Positions 26,524 through 36,908 of a stretch of DNA of 64,000 bases are shown here, piece after piece. A program made the position numbers and the translations under genes. Location: positions 1 through 64,000 of the forward strand of contig NZ_JHZE01000005.1 of the NCBI RefSeq assembly GCF_000621085.1, given 5' to 3'. This stretch comes from Mycoplasmopsis gallinarum DSM 19816. Its GTDB lineage: Bacteria > Bacillota_I > Bacilli_A > Mycoplasmatales > Metamycoplasmataceae. The stretch's first letter is position 1, and every line of letters begins with the position of its first letter. The notes under the pieces were generated by a model, which made no database searches, was not told where the DNA came from, and saw only the letters and a program-made list of their open reading frames with translations.

Positions 26524-27492
26524 ATGAAAATTGGTTCAAGCCAAGTTGCAATTGATGCAATTAAAAAATATGACAATATTGTCATATTTCACCACATTAG
26601 ACCTGATGGTGACTGTTTAGGAAGTCAATCAGGTTTAGCTGAATTAATTAGAAAAAATTTCCCAGAGAAAAAAGTATTTACTCCAGGAAATAATATGAAT
26701 AATTTTAATTTTATGAATTATCACTTTGATAAAGAAGAAGAAATTGATTTTAATAATTCTTTAGCCATTGTTGTTGATGCTTCATCAAGTGATAGAATTG
26801 AATGCGCTAATTTATTATTAGAAAATAAAACAACTGCTAAATTAAGAATTGATCACCATCCAAATGGTAGTGATATTGAATATGACTATTTATGAGTTGA
26901 TGAACACTATGTAGCAGCTGCTGAAATGATTGCTCAAATTGCTTATGACGCAAATTGAGAAGTAACTAAAAAAGCTGCAGAACATATTTATTTAGGAATT
27001 GTAACTGACAGTGGAAGATTTATGTATCCAGATACTTCAAGTCGAACTCATAAATTAGTTGCTTTCTTATACGATGAAGCTAATTTAGAACCAAGTGCGA
27101 TTTTTAAAGAGTTAAATAAAAGAAATTTAAAAGATCTTAAATTTACAGGTGAAGTTTTAGCTAATTTCAAAAAAGAAGGACGTGTTTTATATTACGAAGT
27201 TACTAATGAAGTAATGAATAAATTTAATATGAATGATTTAGAAGCTGCGATATTTGTTGGTGAATTAGCAAATATTGAAGACAATTCATGTTGAGCATTC
27301 TTTATACAATTAGCAGATGGCAAGGTAAGAGGTAGATTAAGATCAAATGGACCTAAAGTTAATGAAGTGGCAAAAAAATACAATGGTGGTGGACATGATA
27401 ATGCTGCCGGAATTACTATTGAATCTTTTGCAATGGTTCCACAAGTTTTAGCTGATTTAAATGAGTGCATTAAAGTTTGAGAGGACCAATAA
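26524..27492 (+). CDS. DHH-DHHA1 phosphoesterase (NrnA/MgpA-like), copy 1
   Basis: Bifunctional oligoribonuclease/pAp-phosphatase family, removing short RNA fragments and 3'-phosphoadenosine phosphate. The 322-residue protein has HHIRPDGDCLGS near residue 20, the DHH motif in IDHHPNGS and the DHHA1 motif YNGGGHDNAAG at the C-terminus. AAGGAG precedes the ATG. Its TAA overlaps the start of a paralogue by one base (TAATG), so the two are translationally coupled. Confidence 0.92.
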
Positions 27493-28469
27493 TGTTAATT
27501 GGAAATTGACAAGAAATTACTAAAAAAATCGAAGCTTATGATTCCTTAGTAATTTTTCATCATATTAGACCCGATGGAGATTGTTTAGGAAGCCAATTTG
27601 GATTAAGAGAATTAATTAGACTTAATTATCCAAATAAAAAAGTTTATGCCATTGGTGATAGTAAGGGAAGTTTTAGCAACTTTTTAACTTTCGATTTTGA
27701 TGAAATTCCTAGTGATGAAATTTTAAAACAATCATTAGGGATTATTGTGGATGCTAACTTTAAAGAAAGAATTGAATTCAGAGAAGTTTTAGATAAAAAT
27801 CTTTTTCCTGAAACAATTAGAATTGATCACCATCCGAATGAAGATGATTTAGATAATTGTACAAGATGAGTTGATTCATCTAAAATTGCTGCGGATGAAA
27901 TGATTACCGAATTAGCTTATCGAAATAATTGAAAAATCGATTCTAAAGCAGCTTCCTACCTATTTTTAGGTATTGTAACTGATAGTGGACGTTTCACTTA
28001 TTCAAACACTTCAGCAAATACTCATGAATTAGTTGCTCATTTATATAAAAATGGTTTAGAAGCTGACAAAATTTTTGCAGGGTTAGCAGAAAGTTCATTA
28101 GAAGACTTAAAATTACAAGGCATTTTAATGGCTAATATGAAAACTGTTGGGCAAGTAGTTTATACATGAATTGATGTAAAAACTGCAAATTCTTTGGGTA
28201 AAAAGCCAAATGAAGTTGTTAGACCAAATTTAATTGGTAATTTAAAAGGCTATCCATTTTGAGTTCAATTTATTGAAGAAGAAAATGGCAAAATTAGAGT
28301 TGAATACCGTTCAAATGGTCCAATTGTAAGAAATGTTGCTCTTAAATGAGGCGGTGGAGGCCACGAAAGAGCTTCAGGATCAATTTTAGAATCATTTGAT
28401 TTAATCCCTGATGTAATAGCGGATTGTAATCAAGAAGTTATCAGATGAAAAGAAGAAAATAATAAATAA
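27492..28469 (+). CDS. DHH-DHHA1 phosphoesterase (NrnA/MgpA-like), copy 2
   Basis: A 325-residue tandem paralogue of the preceding gene, with the same HHIRPDGDCLGS, IDHHPNED and WGGGGHERASG motifs, so all metal ligands appear kept. The two copies have diverged widely outside the motifs. Possible roles are a division of labour between short RNA and pAp substrates or a heterodimer; neither can be decided from sequence. It starts inside the stop of copy 1 and ends 8 nt before deoB. Confidence 0.92.
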
Positions 28470-28477
28470 GAGGAATT

Positions 28478-29668
28478 ATGGCAAAATTTAACAGAGTTTT
28501 TATGATTGTAACTGATGGGCTTGGAATTGGGCCAGATAAAGATCAAAAAGCCTTTGGAGATAAAGGGGCAAATACTATTTTATCTGCTTCAAAAAGTTCA
28601 ATGTTTTTCATTGATACATGAAGAAAATTAGGAATTGGAAATATTACTACCTTAGATGGTAATTATCATGTGAAAAAACCATTAGCATATATGGCCAGAG
28701 TGCAAGAAGTTTCAAATGCAAAAGATACTTTAGCTGGCCACTGAGAAATGATGGGAATTAAAACTGAAGTACCATTTCCAACTTTTACTGAAAACGGTTT
28801 CCCAGCTGATTTAATTAAGGCATTAGAAGAGGCTTTTGATAACCGTAAAATTATTGGAAACAAAGCCGCTTCAGGAACTGAAATTATTGATGAATTAGCG
28901 CAAGAACAAAAAGAAACCGGAGCAATTATTGTTTATACTTCAAATGATTCAGTTCTACAAATTGCTGCTCATGAGGAATGAATCGGTTTAGAAAATCTTT
29001 ATCGTTATGGTAAAGCGGCTAGAGAAATTTGTTCATCAAAACCTGAATGAAATGTAGGAAGAATTATCGTTAGACCTTTCATTACTGATGAAAATGGCAA
29101 ATATAAACGTACATTTAATCGTCATGACTATGCAAATCAACCAAGAGAAATGATTTTAAACGAATTACAAAAACAAGGTGTAGAAGTAATTAGTGTTGGT
29201 AAAATCAACGATATTTATGTAGGGCAAGGAATTTCAAAACATTATCCTTCAAATGGCGATGGCGATGGAATGGATATTACAATCCAATTAGCTCAAGAAG
29301 CTGGTGATAAGAAATTAATTTTCACTAATTTAGTGCAATTTGATTCACACTATGGACACAGAAGAGATGTTGACGGTTATGCTTCAAATATTGCTTTATT
29401 AGATAGTAAAATTGGTAAATTAATTAACGTAATGAACGAAGATGATTTATTAATTATGACTAGTGATCATGGTAATGATCCACTTTATCCAGGATTTAAC
29501 CACACTAGAGAATTATTACCATTAACTATCTTTTCTAAATCATTTAAAGACCCTAAAGTTTTAAATGATGTAAGAGGTTTAGGAACTTCTGGAAATATTA
29601 TTGCAAGAAACTTTGGAGCAGCTATCGTATCTGAAACAGGTGATGATATTTTTGATCAATTAGTTTAA
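28478..29668 (+). CDS. deoB: phosphopentomutase
   Basis: Interconverts ribose- or deoxyribose-1-phosphate and the 5-phosphates in nucleoside salvage. At 396 residues, with [27 protein letters not shown] and TSDHGNDP motifs of the alkaline phosphatase superfamily, it matches DeoB rather than the roughly 510-residue iPGM. The N-terminal metal-binding Asp is in IVTDGLG. TGA encodes Trp several times. It follows two phosphoesterases that generate nucleotides, which fits a salvage-oriented transcript, and ends in a bidirectional hairpin. Confidence 0.94.
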
Positions 29669-29674
29669 TAATAA

Positions 29675-29718
29675 AAATAGCGAATATGGCTATAAACAAG
29701 TCAAATTCGCTATTTTTT
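29675..29718. terminator. bidirectional terminator between deoB and lipoprotein gene
   Basis: The 11-bp stem AAATAGCGAAT / ATTCGCTATTT is flanked by T-rich runs on both strands and lies between convergent genes. Confidence 0.85.
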
Positions 29719-29721
29719 ATT

Positions 29722-30938
29722 TTAAGATGAACGATAATTTTTAATTAATAAAGTAATGGATTTAGCTCTTTTAAGCATGGCATTAGCAAAATATAAAACA
29801 TTTTCTTCAAATTTATCCATTGGTTGCTTAAAGTCTAAAATCACGTTTTTATTGACAGGATTAATTTCAATTTCTGGCAAACGATTATTTAAAAGAGTCT
29901 CTTTTAAATTAGTCATAAATTGATTAAGCTCAAAAATCACTTCATTTTGATTATTAACTAAAACCAAATTATAATTATTTTGATTTTGTGCAAAATATTG
30001 ATCAACAAAATTTTGCATTTGCAAATATTTATTATTTTTCCTTAATTCTGCTTGATATTCAGAATCACTTGATTTATATAAATAAACATTATTTTTTCAC
30101 TCTCTTCAAATATTGATTACAGCATGACTGTGGCCATAGGAACCGTCTGATGAACCAGTTGAGCCTAATTTGGAGTAGTCAAAATTAATTTTTCTTTATC
30201 AAAAATTTTAGTGTCATATTCAATTTCTAAATTTTCTGCAATTTCAATCAATTTATCGAAAAAATAATTTTCTACATCAGACGCTTCTGCACCTTGAGAT
30301 TTAAAAAAAGGTCAATCACTAGGAAAATCTCCCTCAGGAAGAAAAATATTTTTATATTCATTAAAAGGCGACTGATTCTTTAATCTCGAAGCAAAATCAT
30401 TAAATAAAGTATTGATTTCATTATTTAAACGAAACAAATTTTGAACTTGATTACTAATTTTATTTTGATTGTTAGAAGTTGTATCATAAGTTAATGAAGA
30501 AATTAATCATTCATAATCTTGATTCAAATTAATGAATTCATTATTAGCAAAATAACCAATGTTTTTGATTTCTTCTGCATTTTGTAATCAATTTTGAATT
30601 TTGGAATTCAAACCTAAATTTTCATATCATAAATTAGTAATATTTTTAATTTTTACATATCAACGATAATAGTAATCTAGATAATTTTTTTCATTTCCGT
30701 AATCATTAATTTCACTTAGACTTTGATTACCTGTGAAAAAAGTTAATAAATTTTGAAAATTAGTTTGATAACTACTTTCATTTTCCCTTAGTTCTTTATT
30801 AAATTCGATATTTAATAAATTGTCTAATTTATCAAAACTGCTTTGACAAGAAATAGCAAAAAGAGCAACACAAGGTGTTGCTATTTTAAAAAGTCAAAGT
30901 TTAGGAATTATTCTTATTTTCTTTTTGTTTCTGTGCAT
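29722..30938 (-). pseudogene. lipoprotein gene with a frameshift
   Basis: The minus strand encodes a lipoprotein-type N-terminus (MHRNKKKIRIIPKLWLFK, then ATPCVALFAISC with a lipobox Cys) and a 230-residue Asn/Gln-rich region, then hits TAG. A second frame continues at once through GSSDGSYGHSHAVINIW to TAA at 29722. The switch maps to an A5 run (minus strand, 30189-30193): one extra A would fuse both halves into a protein of about 405 residues. I do not recognise the family. Start ATG 30938 lies inside the end of rluB and has no clear ribosome site. It could be a phase-variable gene, a recent pseudogene or a sequence error. Confidence 0.65.
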
Positions 30939-31647
30939 ATTTTTGTTCTTGCATTCTAATAATGTATTTTAAATCTTTTAGTTCTTTAAGTTTTAAAGGG
31001 CGATAATAACCTTCCGGTAATTTTTCAACTGTTAAATTCGCATAAGCTAATCTTTTTAAATTAATCACTTTTTTATTAAAAGCTTTAAATAACTCTTTAA
31101 CATGGTGATATGAACCGACATGCAAAGTTACTAAATAACTTTTATTATCCACTTGATCTACATATTGATGCGAAATTTTGCCATTTACCATCACACCCTT
31201 ATTAATTTGTTTTAATTCATTTCGACTCAAAGGCTCATTAATTCTTGCACGATAAGTTCTCGGAATTTCATATTTTGGATGTGTTAATTTATTCACAATT
31301 TCTAAATCATTTGTAAGTAATAAAGCGCCAGTAGTATCATAATCTAATCTACCAACAGGTACAATACGGTATTCAGTATCAATTAAATCAACAACAGTTT
31401 GTCTTTTAAAAGGATCTTTAACAGTAGTTACAGTTTTTTTAGGTTTATTTAAAAGAAAATAAACTAGTTGATTATCTTTTAAATTTAAGATTTGTCCCTT
31501 AACATTAATAATTGCGTTTAAATCAGCAACATCACCTAATTTAGCAACTGTACCATTAACCAAAACTTTGCCTTTTTTAATTAATTCTTCAGCTTCTCTT
31601 CTTGAACAATAACCACTTTGGGCTATTAATTTTTGTATTCTTTCCAT
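30901..31647 (-). CDS. rluB: RluB-type 23S rRNA pseudouridine synthase
   Basis: Modifies uridine in large-subunit rRNA. The 248-residue protein has an N-terminal S4 RNA-binding domain (MERIQKLIAQSGYCSRREAEELI), the catalytic segment VGRLDYDTTGALLLTND with the essential Asp, and a Lys-rich C-terminus. The name follows the RsuA/RluB/RluE family; the exact target position cannot be read from sequence. It starts immediately after the nadD-yqeK stop. Confidence 0.88.
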   Translation of the reverse strand: MERIQKLIAQSGYCSRREAEELIKKGKVLVNGTVAKLGDVADLNAIINVKGQILNLKDNQLVYFLLNKPKKTVTTVKDPFKRQTVVDLIDTEYRIVPVGRLDYDTTGALLLTNDLEIVNKLTHPKYEIPRTYRARINEPLSRNELKQINKGVMVNGKISHQYVDQVDNKSYLVTLHVGSYHHVKELFKAFNKKVINLKRLAYANLTVEKLPEGYYRPLKLKELKDLKYIIRMQEQKYAQKQKENKNNS

Positions 31648-31648
31648 T

Positions 31649-32746
31649 TTATTCCATTCATTTTTTATAAATAGCTAGAGCTTCGCTGTCAAAAGTAATT
31701 CCTTTATTAATATTATAATCATAATTATGTTTTAAAACCGCTTTAAAACCGGCTTCAAAGTCAGACATTACTAATTCTCTTAATTTTTGCACTCCAGGGA
31801 AAGCACGGCCTTGACAAATTTTATCTGCAATAAATAAAATTTTATCTAAAGTATTGAGTTCCAAATCTAAGGTTGTATGAATACTAATTGCTCTAATTAG
31901 GTCTCTGTTGCTATTTTTATAAACAAATTCAACTCAAAGAGCGCCACAAATTTGATGCAATTTAAAATTAGGATAAGTTTTTTTATCATATGCATCTAAA
32001 CCAAAGAAGTGCATAAATTCACGACTTTCAGATTCTGATAATCTCTTAGCAACATCATGAAAAAGTCCAGCATAATAAGCAATTTTGGCATCATATTTAA
32101 CAGTTTTAGCTAATTCAGCCGCAAATTCAGCCGCTTGTTTACAGTGTTTAGCTCTTGTTGGATCAACTTTTAAAATGTTATGTAAAATTTCAGAAGCATA
32201 TAAATAATTATTTCCAATATATTCATTTACTTTTTCAGGAGTATAAATTAAATTACCTTCACGAATAGATGTTGACGATTCTGGATAAATAGGGTTATTT
32301 AAAATAATTGCCTTATATTTTTTAGCATTAATTTTATTAATTTTGTTAGAACGTTTAAAAATAACCAATTGTACTTTTTGACTTATTTCATCAATATATT
32401 CTCATTTATTTAATTTTGGCAATTGATCGCTACCCATTAAAAAAAATAATTCATCATTAGGAAATTTGTTTTTAAAATAACGAATTGTTTCAAAAGTATA
32501 ACTAACACCACCTCTTTTAGTTTCAAATTCTGAAATTTCAAAATGTGGTTTATCTTCAATAGCTAATTGAATCATTTTAATTCTGTCACTACTAGGAGCA
32601 TATTTTTTATTTTTTTTAAATGGATTAGCTGCCACAGGAATAAAAATTAATTTATCTAAATTTAACTGTTCAAAAGCAAATTGAGCAATTTTTAAATGCC
32701 CTTCATGAATGGGGTTAAATGAACCTCCAAAAAGTCCAATTTTCAT
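31649..32746 (-). CDS. nadD: nicotinate-nucleotide adenylyltransferase fused to YqeK-like HD hydrolase
   Basis: A single 365-residue frame, read with TGA as Trp, joins two enzymes. The N-terminal ~190 residues are NadD, with GLFGGSFNPIHEGHLKIA (nucleotidyl-transferase GxFxPxHxGH) and SSTSIREG at the end, making the NAD precursor. The C-terminal part is an HD-domain hydrolase of the YqeK type, with HCKQAAEFA, GLFHDVAKR and ISIHTT motifs; YqeK proteins cleave Ap4A. In many Firmicutes nadD and yqeK are adjacent separate genes. A final TGA Trp codon extends the C-terminus three codons to TAA 31649. Confidence 0.92.
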
Positions 32747-32747
32747 T

Positions 32748-34019
32748 TTATTTCTCCTTTTTATCTTCTAGAGTTGGAATACTAAAAAATCTTAAATGTT
32801 TAGTTTTAGCTTTGTTAACTAAAACATCAGCTGTATTTAAACTAGCATTATGATATTGACGATTTATTGTTTTAATTATACTTTTTACTTTTTTTATTTT
32901 GGGATTTTCCACAAAAGAATCAATTGTTATATCATAAGGATTAGTTGAAAACAATTTAAGTTGAATGCCAACTTCTGAAGCATTAACTAAATTCATTAGT
33001 CTAACTCCAATTCCTCTTAAACCTTCTCCATTTCAAAGTGAATGAAGTAAATAAATTAAATGATGCATAATTTCATCTAAATTATTAGTCGGGAATTCCA
33101 ATTTTTCTTGTTTAGAATGTCAATGTTTATCAACATCACGTAAATTAATAGCTACAACATATGCTAATAAATTTTTATCTTGTGCTTGTTTAGTAACTCG
33201 AGTAGCTAATGATCTAGCCATTTTTAATAAATCTTCAAATTCATCTATATTATAGTAAGGAAAAGTATAATCAGCTCCCAAACTTTTAGCTTCAGTTACT
33301 GCATTATTAACATAAGAAGAACCTTTACCATTGGCTTCATCTAAAACAATTTTTAAACGTGAACGAAATAAATTGTTTAATTCCAAATCATTAGGATTAG
33401 CATTAGCTAATTGTCCAATTGTATTAAAACCTAATTTTTTTAATTTACTTTCAGTTGCTTTACCAATGCCAAAAAATTCACCAATATTTAAAGGTCAAAT
33501 TTCGCTTTTATAGTTGGTATTATCTATAACTTTTAAACCAAAAGGTTTACCAAGACCAGAAGCCATTTTAGCTAAAAATTTATTTTCACTAATTCCAACA
33601 GTGACAGGAATTTTGAATTTGTACAAAATATCCTTCTGAATTTTTGTTGCTAGAATTAACGGATCTGTTTCATTAATTATGTCGGTTACATCTAATCAAA
33701 ATTCATCAATTGAAAAAATTTCCATTTTATCTGTAAATTTTTCCTTAACAAATTGAAATATTTGATTCGATATAGTGGTATATAGTTCAAAATCAGGCTC
33801 AACAAAAATAGTTTTCGATTCAACTTGTAAAATTCGATAAACTGGTCAACCAGCCTTTACACCCTTATTTTTAAGTTCATAACTAATTGAAGTTGCAATT
33901 GAGCGACTTAATTTACGCCCAACAGCAACGGGTTTATTCATTAAATTAGGTTCAACACTACGATGAGCACTGACAAAATAAGAATCGAAGTCGATGTGAA
34001 AAATGGTTTTTTTATACAT
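32748..34019 (-). CDS. dinB: Y-family DNA polymerase (DinB/Pol IV-like)
   Basis: Translesion DNA polymerase. The 423-residue protein begins KKTIFHIDFDSYFVSAH (first metal-binding Asp) and has FSIDEFWLDVTD, corresponding to the SIDE(A/V) catalytic motif, then a thumb with a helix-hairpin-helix (FFGIGKATESKLKKLGFNTIGQLA) and a little-finger domain. Start ATG 34019 overlaps the sufU end by 8 nt (ATGTATAA). Its C-terminus lies just before nadD. Presence in an Fe-S/NAD gene run appears to be simple operon packing. Confidence 0.9.
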
Positions 34020-34443
34020 TTGTTAAAGATTGTTTGATTGCTCTTGGTAACATTAAAACGCAATTTATTCGATTTTGATGCACTTTAATATTTTCAAAAA
34101 CTAATAATTTATTTAAAAACTCAATATTTGCTTCATTTAAATCTAATTCTTGATTAATCATTAATTCATATTTCATTAATAATTCTTGTGCCTGAGAAAT
34201 ATTTAAGCCTTTTAATCTATCAATTAATAAATCAGTTGATGCTAAAAAGAAAACACATCCTGCACCAGCAAAATTTAATTCTGTGATTTGATTATTGTCA
34301 ATTTTTAAATTTAATTGTAAGTGATCAGAGCAAGTTTCACCAAATTTTTCTATTTTATTCTCAGCAATTGAAGCAACTTTATTATTAGGCTTTAAATAAT
34401 GTTGCATTAAAATTTCTCTTTTTTGTTGATCGTTATAAAACAA
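34012..34443 (-). CDS. sufU: Fe-S assembly protein SufU
   Basis: Zinc-dependent sulfurtransferase partner of SufS in Gram-positive-type Fe-S assembly. About 143 residues, with three conserved cysteines in ETCSDHL, GAGCVFF and INCVLML, as in SufU/IscU. I place the start at TTG 34443, eight bases after GAAGGTGG, giving an N-terminus that aligns with the usual Y-x-x-V/I-L-x-x-HY-x-x-P segment; GTG at 34455 is an alternative. It overlaps the end of sufS. No SufB, C or D is in this window. Confidence 0.85.
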   Translation of the reverse strand: MFYNDQQKREILMQHYLKPNNKVASIAENKIEKFGETCSDHLQLNLKIDNNQITELNFAGAGCVFFLASTDLLIDRLKGLNISQAQELLMKYELMINQELDLNEANIEFLNKLLVFENIKVHQNRINCVLMLPRAIKQSLTNV

Positions 34444-35587
34444 GAAAATCACCACCTTCTTTTAAAACTTCTACTAATATATCTATTTCTTCCTCGGTAT
34501 TATAAACACCCAAACTAACTCTAACAAATGATTCATTATTATTAATATTTCTTAAATATTGAGCACAAAAAATTCCTGAACGTACATAAATATTTTTAGT
34601 TGCTAAATAATGTGCAATATCTTGAGTACCAGTATTTTTGATTGTAAATAAAATAATATGGTCATCTTTAGGATTATATAAAGTTAAATTTGGCACTGTT
34701 TGTAATTTTTCATAAGCATAATTACTTAATTCTTTCAGTCTTTTTTGCGTGAAATTATAACCAATATAAGAATTAAAAAAGTTAATTGATTCACTGAAAA
34801 AATAAATAGCTGCTAAATCAGGAGTGCCTGGTTCAAAACTGCTGTCATTATTTTTTAGTTGCATAATACCGCAAGCATCAATCTTATCAACTACTCCTCC
34901 ACCTACAAAAGCAGGAGTAAGTTGCTTACTTAATTCTTCTTTGATTGCAAGAATACCAAAACCAGTGGGGCCATAAAATTTATTAGCACTAAAAACAACT
35001 ACATTTGAATGCTTAAAATCGACAGGTTCAGAAATAATTGCTTGAGCTGCATCATTAATTATTAAAATATTATTTAATTTAGCCTTAGCGTAAATTGCTT
35101 TCATATCAATTGTTTCGTATAAAGAATTACTCTTTTGACTAAAAGCAATGATTTTGGTTTTTGGATTAATAGCATCCAAAATGTTTTCACTAAAAACAAC
35201 TTTAGCTTTTTTTTCATTCGCAATATTAATTCACGGACCAATATTAGAAGAGTGATTATAAGCAGAAAGTAAAATTTCATCATCAGTTTGAATTCAATTT
35301 TTTAACATTAAAGCAATTTTATTTAATGAATCAGTTGCTCCAGAAGTGAAAATAATTTTGTCATTTTCATTAGCATTAATTAAATTACGCACTTGATTTC
35401 TTAAAGTAGTAATTTTATTTTTATTTTCAATTCCAATTGTACTTTCACTGGTTCTAGTACTTACTGCATATTGAGTATAAAATTCATTCATTTTTTGAAT
35501 TGCCACTGAGGGCTTTTGAGCCATTGCAGAATTATCAAAGTAAACAATATCTTTTAATAAAGGAAAAAAATTTCTAATTTGTTTCAT
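34433..35587 (-). CDS. sufS: cysteine desulfurase SufS
   Basis: PLP enzyme that takes sulfur from cysteine for Fe-S clusters and tRNA thiolation. The 384-residue protein has the PLP lysine at about residue 203 in SANKFYGPTG, the catalytic cysteine at about 341 in RSGIFCAQ and FEPGTPD. The usual His before the PLP lysine (AHK) is Asn here, a mild departure. First gene of the sufS-sufU-dinB-nadD/yqeK-rluB run; its end overlaps sufU. A SufS/SufU pair alone is the minimal Fe-S or thiolation set seen in mollicutes. Confidence 0.9.
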
Positions 35588-35737
35588 AAAAGCAATTTTA
35601 TATTATTGATAAATACAAAAAATACAAAAAATTTAATTTTTTTGCCCATTTTTACTAAATTTTATGATTTTTTATTTCTTAAAGTAAATTGACAAAATTA
35701 AAGTGCTTTTATATTTATTTTTCCTTGATTTTTGTGG

Positions 35738-35869
35738 TAGAATAAATCCATACTTTGATAAAAAATAGAAATGTATAAAGAAAATAAATAAATTTCACAT
35801 TAAAATATTATTTATATATTATAATGTGAAAGCATTTTTTTAATTAAACTAACGTTAAAGGAGGAAGTC
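35738..35869 (+). promoter_or_regulatory. rplM promoter and attenuator-like leader
   Basis: A TGGTAGAAT extended -10 box (35735-35743) is followed by a leader containing a 10-bp stem TTTCACATTA / TAATGTGAAA (35793-35831) and then seven T residues at 35835-35841. The hairpin lies upstream of the AAAGGAGGAA ribosome site, so it looks like an intrinsic terminator inside the 5' untranslated region. Ribosomal proteins often regulate their own leaders; which ligand acts here is not visible. Confidence 0.6.
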
Positions 35870-36304
35870 ATGAGACAAACTACAATTATTAATCGTGAAA
35901 AAGCAAATAAAAAATGATATGTTGTTGATGCTCAAGGACAAATTTTAGGTCGTTTAGCTACTTTTGTTGCTTCTGTATTAAGAGGTAAAAATAAACCAAC
36001 ATTCACTCCAAATGCTGATATGGGTGACAATGTTATTATTATTAATGCAGATAAAATTGTTTTATCAGGTAACAAAGAAGAAGATAAAATGTACCACCAC
36101 CACTCAGGATACCCTGGTGGTTTAAAAAGCATTACAGCTGCTAAATTAAGAGTTAAAAAACCAACTGCATTGGTTGAAAAAGCAATTTCAGGTATGATTC
36201 CTCATACTAAATTAGGAAACAAACAACGTAAAAATCTTTATGTATACGCTGGCTCAACACACAATCACGAAGCACAACAACCAGAAAGTTTAGAGGTGAA
36301 ATAA
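35870..36304 (+). CDS. rplM: 50S ribosomal protein L13
   Basis: Early-assembly large-subunit protein. The 144-residue product has the family segments [39 protein letters not shown] and [22 protein letters not shown] 35870 follows a perfect AGGAGG site. It is one base from rpsI, the conserved rplM-rpsI pair. Confidence 0.98.
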
Positions 36305-36305
36305 T

Positions 36306-36701
36306 ATGGCTGATCAAATTTTATACCGTGGATTAGGACGTCGTAAATCTTCAACAGCACGTGTTATTTTAAAACCTGGTACAGGTAAATTTACAATTAA
36401 CAACCGTGATGCAAAACAATACTTGACTTCTGATTTATACATTCAAGATGCTGAACAACCATTAGTTTTAACAGAAACAAAAGGTACATTTGACATTATT
36501 GTTAATGTACGTGGTGGTGGTTTAAGTGGACAAGCAGGAGCAATTCGTTTAGGTATTGCAAGAGCTTTATTAGTAGCAAGTGATTCATATCGTGCTAAAC
36601 TTAAACCAGAAGGTATGTTAACAAGAGATGCGCGTATTAAAGAACGTAAAAAACCTGGTCTTAATGCTGCTCGTCGTGCTCGTCAATTCTCAAAACGTTA
36701 G
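36306..36701 (+). CDS. rpsI: 30S ribosomal protein S9
   Basis: Small-subunit protein whose C-terminal tail reaches the P-site tRNA. The 131 residues include [10 protein letters not shown], the [19 protein letters not shown] core and a tail ending [15 protein letters not shown], where the last Lys-Arg contacts tRNA. It directly follows rplM. A perfect inverted repeat and a tRNA-Ile gene follow. Confidence 0.98.
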   Translation: MADQILYRGLGRRKSSTARVILKPGTGKFTINNRDAKQYLTSDLYIQDAEQPLVLTETKGTFDIIVNVRGGGLSGQAGAIRLGIARALLVASDSYRAKLKPEGMLTRDARIKERKKPGLNAARRARQFSKR

Positions 36702-36724
36702 TTTTTAAAAATTATTTATTCTTT

Positions 36725-36751
36725 CCAATGAATTATGGTATAATTCATTGG
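36725..36751 (+). promoter_or_regulatory. perfect inverted repeat around the tRNA-Ile promoter
   Basis: Arms CCAATGAATTA and TAATTCATTGG flank a 5-nt centre; the right arm contains the TATAAT box (36740-36745) ahead of tRNA-Ile. It may act as a rpsI mRNA 3' end stem, as a processing signal, or as an operator over the promoter. There is no T-run for classic termination. Confidence 0.5.
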
Positions 36752-36756
36752 CATAA

Positions 36757-36833
36757 GCGAGCGTAGCTCAGCTGGTTAGAGCACACGACTGATAATCGTG
36801 AGGTCGATGGTTCAAGTCCATTCGTTCGCACCA
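36757..36833 (+). tRNA. tRNA-Ile (anticodon GAT)
   Basis: A 77-nt cloverleaf with acceptor GCGAGCG pairing CGTTCGC (one G-U), D-arm GCTCAGCTGGTTAGAGC, anticodon loop CTGATAA carrying GAT, T-arm GATGGTTCAAGTCCATT and an encoded CCA end. A TATAAT box lies 12 nt upstream. Confidence 0.97.
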
Positions 36834-36849
36834 TTTCACATAAGTGACT

Positions 36850-36878
36850 AAAACTCCTATAAAAAGGAGTTTTTTTAT
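36850..36878 (+). terminator. tRNA-Ile terminator
   Basis: Stem AAACTCCT / AGGAGTTT followed by a T-run, 17 nt after the tRNA. Confidence 0.85.
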
Positions 36879-36908
36879 TTATTTTACAAAATAAAGTAAA
36901 ATTTAATT

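Noticed and set aside
28478-29668. Annotation as cofactor-independent phosphoglycerate mutase
   Set aside because: The protein is about 396 residues and carries GHWEMMG and [14 protein letters not shown], which fit phosphopentomutase; iPGM is longer.
34433-35587. SufS as inactive because the residue before the PLP lysine is Asn rather than His
   Set aside because: The PLP lysine, the catalytic cysteine and the substrate His-containing NHSSN segment are all present; one flanking change does not show loss of activity.
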